11,818 bases of DNA from Dictyocoela muelleri (taxonomy: Eukaryota; Microsporidia): the NCBI GenBank assembly GCA_016256075.1, contig SDVU01000624.1, positions 1 through 11,818 of the forward strand. Reading direction: 5' to 3'. This document shows, piece by piece, positions 7,929 through 11,818 of this stretch. Made by a program: the position numbers and the translations under genes. The notes beneath the pieces are model-generated. The model did no database searches and was not told where the DNA came from. It saw nothing but the letters and a program-made list of their open reading frames with translations. Each line of letters starts with the position of its first letter. Position 1 is the stretch's first letter.

Positions 7929-7985
7929 CCCAGTGAGATTCGATCCTTCGCATGCTGGGCGCGTGTCGCACGCTGCGCGCGCGAC
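7929..7985 (-). repeat. Right inverted end of the 706-base element
   Basis: Reverse complement of 7280-7336 with few differences, including the GCGTGTCGCACGCTGCGCGC core and GATTCGATCCT. Confidence 0.88.
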
Positions 7986-7992
7986 ACTTAAT
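7986..7992. repeat. Target-site duplication, right (ACTTAAT)
   Basis: Second copy of ACTTAAT. It is followed by ATCAATAAAACAG, which aligns with the undivided site in the right copy of the host element. Confidence 0.8.
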
Positions 7993-8084
7993 ATCAATAA
8001 AACAGCTGATTGTTAGAAAGTGGCAAGAAGTGGATTTCTTTGGTCTCATTTTAATAAGAAGACATTTAGGTTAAAGTCATTATG

Positions 8085-8222
8085 GGTGTGGCTAATCTGA
8101 AGGGTGCTGATTTGAGGTTTGTGTCGATTGGGTGGGGGGCGATTTTTAAGGGGGTCGATTTGTAGGGGGTTCGGTCATAGATGTGTGTCGATCAAGGGTG
8201 GGTGTCGATCCGTGGTTCGGCA
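8085..8222 (+). repeat. G-rich block of degenerate GGGTGTCGAT units
   Basis: About eight units of 13-20 bases, each a G-run followed by TCGAT or CTGAT. The G-runs at 8130-8132, 8134-8139, 8150-8154 and 8165-8169 could in principle form a G-quadruplex with loops of 1, 10 and 10 bases. The C-rich partner is at 9340-9482, and lone units sit at the far ends of both copies (about 6857 and 9998), so the motif is part of the element's design. Confidence 0.75.
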
Positions 8223-8284
8223 ATAAATTATTTCATTTGTATTATAATTTTAATTATTTTTTTTAGTAGATGTTGAATTATGAA

Positions 8285-8555
8285 CCGTTCGGGGCTCTGT
8301 ATTTTTTTTTGAAAAGAAAATGCAATGAAATATTCGTTAAGTGTAAAAAATCGCGATGAACATAGATATTTTGTCAGGTTTGTTTACTATTTAATTGCTA
8401 TAATACTACAAGGATTTTTGCAAAACGAAAATCCTTTGTATTATAAAAAAAATAGTAAAGAATTCTGACGACAATCTAAGTTCATCACACTTTTTACCCT
8501 CAAAGAATATTTCATATCATTTTCTCTTCAAGAAAAAATATAGAGCCCCGAACGG
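8285..8555. mobile_element. 271-base fold-back MITE, same family as 4598-5337 arms
   Basis: CCGTTCGGGGCTCT (8285-8298) is exactly complementary to 8542-8555, and pairing continues inward for about 130 bases to a tight centre near 8418-8427. The centre is flanked by AAGGATTTT / AAAATCC. The arm aligns with 4598-4695 and, as complement, with about 5240-5337. There is no coding content. It could be a deletion derivative of the larger element, reduced to two arms. Confidence 0.9.
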
Positions 8556-8863
8556 AGTGTTACCCTAAATTTTTGCTTTTATTACAAAATTGTTTTTTTT
8601 CTACATTTTTTTGTTACTTCTAGGCTAATAAAACTCGTCAAATAAATGCATTTAACATCTTTTGGTATAAATTATTCACCAATAAGATACTTAAGACTGA
8701 TTTGTATTAATAAATATTTTGCTTACTGTTGATTTTAGATTTTGAAAATTTTCATGCATAGGTATCAAAATTTAAAATTTTTAAAAACTCTTTAAGATTG
8801 TAAGACCGCGTAAAATTCTGCAAGACATGTAGACCTACTTCAAAATAAGTATTTTTCTCTATT
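8556..8863. other. Intergenic stretch, no gene recognised
   Basis: AT-rich with scattered less AT-rich words (near 8800-8840). No frame longer than a few dozen codons, no repeat partner found. Confidence 0.5.
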
Positions 8864-9131
8864 AGGTCCTCTAAATTTCCAGTAATTTTTACGGATAAAT
8901 AAAACTAAAAGAATAATTTTTATGCTAATTTCATGTATAAATTAATATCAAATCGCATTTTTAAAATTGTCATTTATTTTCTTTTATTTAATTTAGCAAA
9001 TCCAAATTTAACAAAAAATAATTGGATAATTTATAAAATGCGATTGTATGTTTTTTTCAACATGACATTTGGCATATAAATTATTCTTTAAGTTTTCTTT
9101 CTCCTCAAAATTACTAAGATCTTTAGGGATC
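8864..9131. repeat. Fold-back of about 268 bases
   Basis: Arms meet near 8998. The left arm words AGAATAATTTTTATGC and AATCGCATTTTT face GCATATAAATTATTCTTTAAG and AAAATGCGATT in the right arm. Pairing weakens outward to AGGTCCTCTAAA / CTTTAGGGATC. Several length differences between arms suggest it is older than the fold-back at 8285-8555. No relative is seen elsewhere in the window. Confidence 0.75.
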
Positions 9132-9170
9132 GATTTTATTATTTTTTATCAAGAATAAATTGCTTGTGAC

Positions 9171-10137
9171 CCGACTTAGAGATCACCCTTTGTAGATTTG
9201 TTAGCCTTTATTGGTAAGAGCATAGTGTATGTTTTTTATTTCAGATAAGCTTAAATCTTGAGATAATCTAGTTATAATTAATAATTAAAATTGCGAGATA
9301 AATATATCTAGATTTTAATTATTGTTGAATCTTATATCGACACCCACCCTTATATGGTCACTCACTCTAGTTCAGCACCCAACCTAGTTCGACACAAACC
9401 CCAGATCGAAACATTCCCAAGATCGAAATTCTCCCCAGTTAGCACCAAACCCAGATCAGCGCATCTTCAGATCAGCCACACCCTAATGACTTCAACCTAA
9501 ATTTTATTTTTTAAAATGAGCCCAATGCAGTCTACCTTTTCACCACTTTCTGTCAATCAGATCAGTTTTTTTGATATTCATACTAACTAAACAAATTTAA
9601 AAAAAATCCAAAATTTAATTTTTTTTTAAATTCATTAAATAAGTTATTTAATTGTCGTTTATTTCTTTTTAAAAGAAAATGGATTTAAAAGTCACTAAAG
9701 TATAAATAATAAATTTATTTTTTTAAATAAAACATATTAATTTCTTAGTCTTGAAATTTAAAATATTTAAAATGGTTTAAATATTAAAGTTTTTAATATT
9801 TTAATTTTTAATCCTTCGATTCCCCTGCATAGTTGTTTTTTTGAGATTTTTCTCCTAAAAATGGAGTGAAAGCCAACCAAAAGTATAAATGAAATTTTTG
9901 TACCATACCACTAGAAATTTTAGACACAATTAAGAGTAATGCTTTTTTGTATTTCATAATATAAATATAATTTATTGAAAAATATGTGGTGCTGCCTGAG
10001 GATGGTGTTGATTTGGCGTTCGACAATTATCAAATATATATAGATTTATCAAGAGATTTTAAGCTTATTTAAAATAAGAAACATACTCTATGCTCGAGCC
10101 AATTAAGACTTACAAATCTGAAGGTGTCTTAAGCCGT
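9171..10137. mobile_element. Right copy of the large non-coding element, with inverted ends
   Basis: The ends 9172-9275 and about 10038-10136 are inverted repeats: CGACTTA / TAAGCCG at the edge, AGATTTGT / ACAAATCT, GAGCATAG / CTATGCTC and AAGCTTA words further in. Enclosed are the C-rich block (9340-9482) and a conserved AT-rich part. About 9260-10026 aligns in reverse with 6842-8262. An open frame on the minus strand (9808-10026) has no counterpart in the other copy and no known relative, so I do not treat it as a gene. Target duplications are not clear. The transposition mechanism is unknown. Confidence 0.7.
9340..9482. repeat. C-rich block, inverted partner of 8085-8222
   Basis: Units such as CGACACCCACCC, AGCACCCAACC and CGACACAAACCCCAGATCG are the complement of the G-rich units of the left copy. 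They are in the same order, with small differences. Confidence 0.8.
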
Positions 10138-10145
10138 TAGGAAAC

Positions 10146-10383
10146 CGATTTTTCTTTTGCAGAGAAAATTTTGCGAAATTTTTATTAAAATAAAAAATTT
10201 TGATAATACGTTAACGTATTTAAATAACATTATTTCTTTATATACATAAATAGTTTAAGCATGGCGAAAAACAATCTAGGTATAAAAAATTTAACATTAT
10301 TAAAATAAAATTAGATATTTAAGTTTATCACCTTTTTTTATTTTTATAAATATTTCGAAATTTTCTTTGCGATAGAAAAATCG
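10146..10383. mobile_element. 238-base MITE with inverted ends of about 65 bases
   Basis: CGATTTTTCT (10146-10155) is complementary to AGAAAAATCG (10374-10383). Pairing continues through AGAAAATTTTGCGAAATTTTT-type sequence and a TAAAAATAAAAAA run to about 65 bases. The centre (near 10255-10300) includes CATGGCGAAAAACAATC. No coding content, and no target duplication that I can see. It lies between two other inverted-repeat elements. Confidence 0.78.
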
Positions 10384-10508
10384 AGGGCGTCTAATCAAGT
10401 AGTGGCGAGAATACCTTATTTATTTGGCGAATGCGAATTAAAGGACGGCTTTGAGATTAGAGGGCGGTTTTGAAATAAAATTAAAATTAATAAAAATACT
10501 GTGTTTTT

Positions 10509-10722
10509 CATTATTTTAGTACTCTCATTGCAATATTATAATCCTATATTTGCATTATTATAGTCCTCTCTGTGTATTATTATAGTCCACTCGCCGCATT
10601 ATTATTGTCCACTCTCTGCATATTATAGTCCCTTGGTCGAATTATTATACTCAATTCTTTGCATTATTATATTTTCTTTCTTTCAATGCCCCTATGTTGC
10701 ATTATTTATGTCTAATTAGGTG
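10509..10722 (+). repeat. 22-base tandem repeat, about nine to ten units
   Basis: Units such as CATTATTATAGTCCTCTCTGTG (10553-10574) recur with a 22-base period from 10509; one unit is 21 bases and one near 10684 is shortened. The most constant part is ATTATTATAGTCC. Confidence 0.88.
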
Positions 10723-10863
10723 AGTTTAAAAAGTTTAGACCCTTTTTATAAAGTTTTATAGCCCATTTCTTTCAAGGTTATTTATGGAGGTATTGACATA
10801 TTTCGCCAGAATTAAAGATGATCATCGAAAAACTGTCTTGATAAATAAATTTTTCTGTCCTAT

Positions 10864-11060
10864 TTTTAAACCATTCTTAGATAATTCTTTTTTTAACACC
10901 TCTTTTTTTCGACCTCTTTTTTTAACCATATTTTTTATACCTCTTTTTTTTACTCATTTTTTTAATCCATATTTTATAACCCATATTTTTCAACCCTGAT
11001 TTTTCAACCCTCATTTTTTTTATATTTTTATTTTTTAACCCTTATTTAATACATATTTTT
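10864..11060 (+). repeat. T-rich degenerate repeats with AACCC
   Basis: About ten units of 12-18 bases of the form TTTTTYAACCCT or TTTTTNACCTC. The reverse-complement counterpart (AGGGCTAAAAA-type units) lies at about 11083-11170. The open frame over 10784-10999 is produced by this repeat and is not a gene. Confidence 0.72.
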
Positions 11061-11304
11061 TACCTTTTTAAAAAATTGAAGTGACACAAAAGAGCTAAAA
11101 ATAAGGGCTAAAAAATAAATTTAAAAAATAAATGTCAAAAATAAGGACGAAAAAATAGGGTTTAAAAATTAATAATTCGAGGCGATTTTTACGGACCATC
11201 TATAATTATGACGGAATGTTTTTATAACTCTATAAATAACTTTGAAAGAAAAGGGTCTATAAGTTTGAAAAAGGGAGCCTTTGAGTTTTTAAACACCTGT
11301 AATT

Positions 11305-11413
11305 GGACTATAATAATACATCGAAAGGACTGTAATAATACATCGAGAGAACTATAATAATGCATCGAGAGGACTATGATAATCCAATGAGAGTAGTATA
11401 ATAATAAAAACAC
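11305..11413 (-). repeat. 22-base tandem repeat, four to five units (inverted partner)
   Basis: Units GGACTATAATAATACATCG+AAA type begin at 11305, 11327, 11349, 11371 and a partial one at 11393. They are the complement of the left array, with only about half as many units. The minus-strand open frame here reads through the repeat and is spurious. Confidence 0.88.
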
Positions 11414-11604
11414 AGGATTTTTATTTATTTTAATATTATTTCAAAAATCGTCGTCTAATTTTAAAACTTCTTTTATCCCGCATTCGCTATTTATTTTTGA
11501 TAGTATCGAATAATAATGCAGAATGGCGAAAGTTCGCTTTTGACAAAGAGATGTTGCGAAAATAATTATTAGAAATGGTAGAAAATTTTGAGACTAAAAA
11601 AATG

Positions 11605-11818
11605 AAAATTTATTTGACAACTCATATTTATTTAAAAACTTATTTCTTTTATAGTTTTATATTATACAAAAATATATTACATGCTGACAATATCCATAGC
11701 TGCCAACCCGGAGAGTTGTTTCCCACCATGGCCTTTAGACCTTTGGTTCTTGGTGTTCCAATAATACGTCACTACCTAAGCAACCCAGAAGCCCAGCTGT
11801 TATGCGATTTTCGTTTTA
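11605..11818 (+). repeat. Interspersed repeat, copy 2, cut by the window edge
   Basis: 11697-11818 aligns with 4816-4945, including TTCTTGGTGTTCCAAT and ACCCAGAAGC. Weaker similarity to about 4773-4815 starts at ATTTGACA (11614). The fold-back arm expected upstream, by comparison with 4658-4725, is not clearly present. The element continues beyond the window. Confidence 0.7.

Larger units (their letters stand above)
7280..7985. mobile_element. 706-base element with GC-rich, tRNA-like inverted ends
   Basis: The ends are inverted repeats of about 57 bases (7280-7336 and 7929-7985). They share AGCGTGCGACACGCGCCCAG, then ATGCGA and GGATCGAATC, with few differences and one two-base length change. 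They stand out sharply from the AT-rich surroundings. The flanks carry the perfect 7-base duplication ACTTAAT. A TTAA target with a one-base change is an alternative reading, because ACTTAAT contains TTAA. The inside is AT-rich, without a coding frame, and holds a low-complexity tract and a tRNA-like stretch. This looks like a non-autonomous DNA element whose transposase family is unknown. The insertion is younger than the split of the two host copies. Confidence 0.85.
6842..8262 (-). mobile_element. Left copy of a non-coding element (inverted relative to 9260-10026), split by 7280-7985
   Basis: Read as complement, this stretch aligns with 9260-10026 almost from end to end, at perhaps 70-75% by eye once the 706-base insertion is removed. 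Shared landmarks include ACGCCAAAT at 6848, the run ATTACTCTTAATTGTGTCTAAAATT near 6928, AATAAATTTATTATTTATACT near 7135, TCATTTTAATAA near 8047, and the G-rich block at 8085-8220. No coding signature: in the most conserved part (about 6911-7020) differences between the copies fall in all codon positions and one copy has an early stop. The outer end seen on the right copy (10027-10137) is missing here, so this copy looks truncated. Confidence 0.8.
10400..11515. mobile_element. Fold-back element with 22-base tandem repeats in its arms
   Basis: The sequence is complementary to itself around about 11068. Outer parts pair GGCGAATGCG (10426-10435) with CGCATTCGC (11479-11487), then AAAATACTGTGTTTTT with AAAAACACAGGATTTTT-type sequence. 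Next come tandem arrays (10509-10722 and 11305-11413), then GACCCTTTTT / AAAGGGTC and CTTTCAAGGTTATTTATGG / CTATAAATAACTTTGAAAG. Inner arms carry T-rich units with AACCC on the left and A-rich units with AGGG on the right. No transposase is present. The plan, long inverted arms made of short tandem repeats, is that of Foldback-type elements such as Drosophila FB; relation to any known family is not shown. Confidence 0.82.

Noticed and set aside
9808-10026. Minus-strand 72-codon open frame, mildly hydrophobic
   Set aside because: The aligned stretch in the sister copy has a stop, and changes between copies show no preference for third codon positions.
10509-10722. Regular 22-base repeats as a CRISPR array
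   Set aside because: Units are directly adjacent without unique spacers, the setting is eukaryotic, and no cas genes are present.
10784-10999. Plus-strand open frame rich in Phe and Pro
   Set aside because: Encoded by T-rich degenerate repeats of the fold-back element.
10864-11060. AACCCT-like units as telomere repeats
   Set aside because: Units are degenerate, of varying length and paired with an inverted counterpart inside a fold-back element.
11222-11413. Minus-strand open frame
   Set aside because: Runs through the 22-base tandem array; low-complexity product.

Overview
This window is very AT-rich (by eye roughly three quarters or more A+T), with long A/T runs and no intact gene. It reads as intergenic, transposon-crowded nuclear DNA of a eukaryote. 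The recognisable protein remnants (MULE, Merlin, an rve-type integrase, an RPA-like fragment) and the many short fold-back elements suggest an invertebrate animal or another AT-rich eukaryote such as a microsporidian. I cannot name the organism. No bacterial gene, rRNA, CRISPR array or host housekeeping gene is visible.

Layout. 1-258 is an almost perfect palindrome with about 127-base arms. 483-1290 holds the DDE domain of a broken MULE transposase. 1508-1601 is a small hairpin. 1630-2090 holds the DDE part of a broken Merlin transposase. 2228-3824 is a short fossil with an rve-type integrase remnant on the minus strand between inverted ends; its right end runs into a tandem array of about 82-base units to 4010. 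4598-5337 is an inverted-ended element whose inner part recurs at the right edge of the window (about 11605-11818), and whose arm recurs as a compact fold-back at 8285-8555. 5400-6030 holds the N-terminal and central part of a second Merlin transposase. 6058-6629 is a possible short inverted-ended element ending in a 41-base hairpin. 6639-6845 encodes a broken piece resembling the C-terminal OB fold of replication protein A.

The most structured part is 6842-10137. Two diverged copies of a non-coding element about 0.7-1 kb long lie in opposite orientation. The left copy (6842-8262) is split by a 706-base element (7280-7985) with GC-rich inverted ends and a 7-base target duplication; the right copy (about 9260-10026) keeps the unoccupied site. 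Both copies carry a G-rich block built on a GTCGAT-type motif, and two fold-back elements (8285-8555, 8864-9131) sit between them. Next come a 238-base inverted-repeat element (10146-10383) and a fold-back element (about 10400-11515) whose arms carry 22-base tandem repeats in unequal number.

Nothing here looks like an operon or a working gene set. The unity of the window lies in its mobile elements: several unrelated families share the same plan of inverted, fold-back ends with internal repeats. Their non-coding pieces are copied and nested in a way that allows relative dating. I see no evidence of a working undescribed system. The strongest leads for undescribed elements are the 6842-10137 family, the 7280-7985 element with tRNA-like ends, and the fold-back at 10400-11515.
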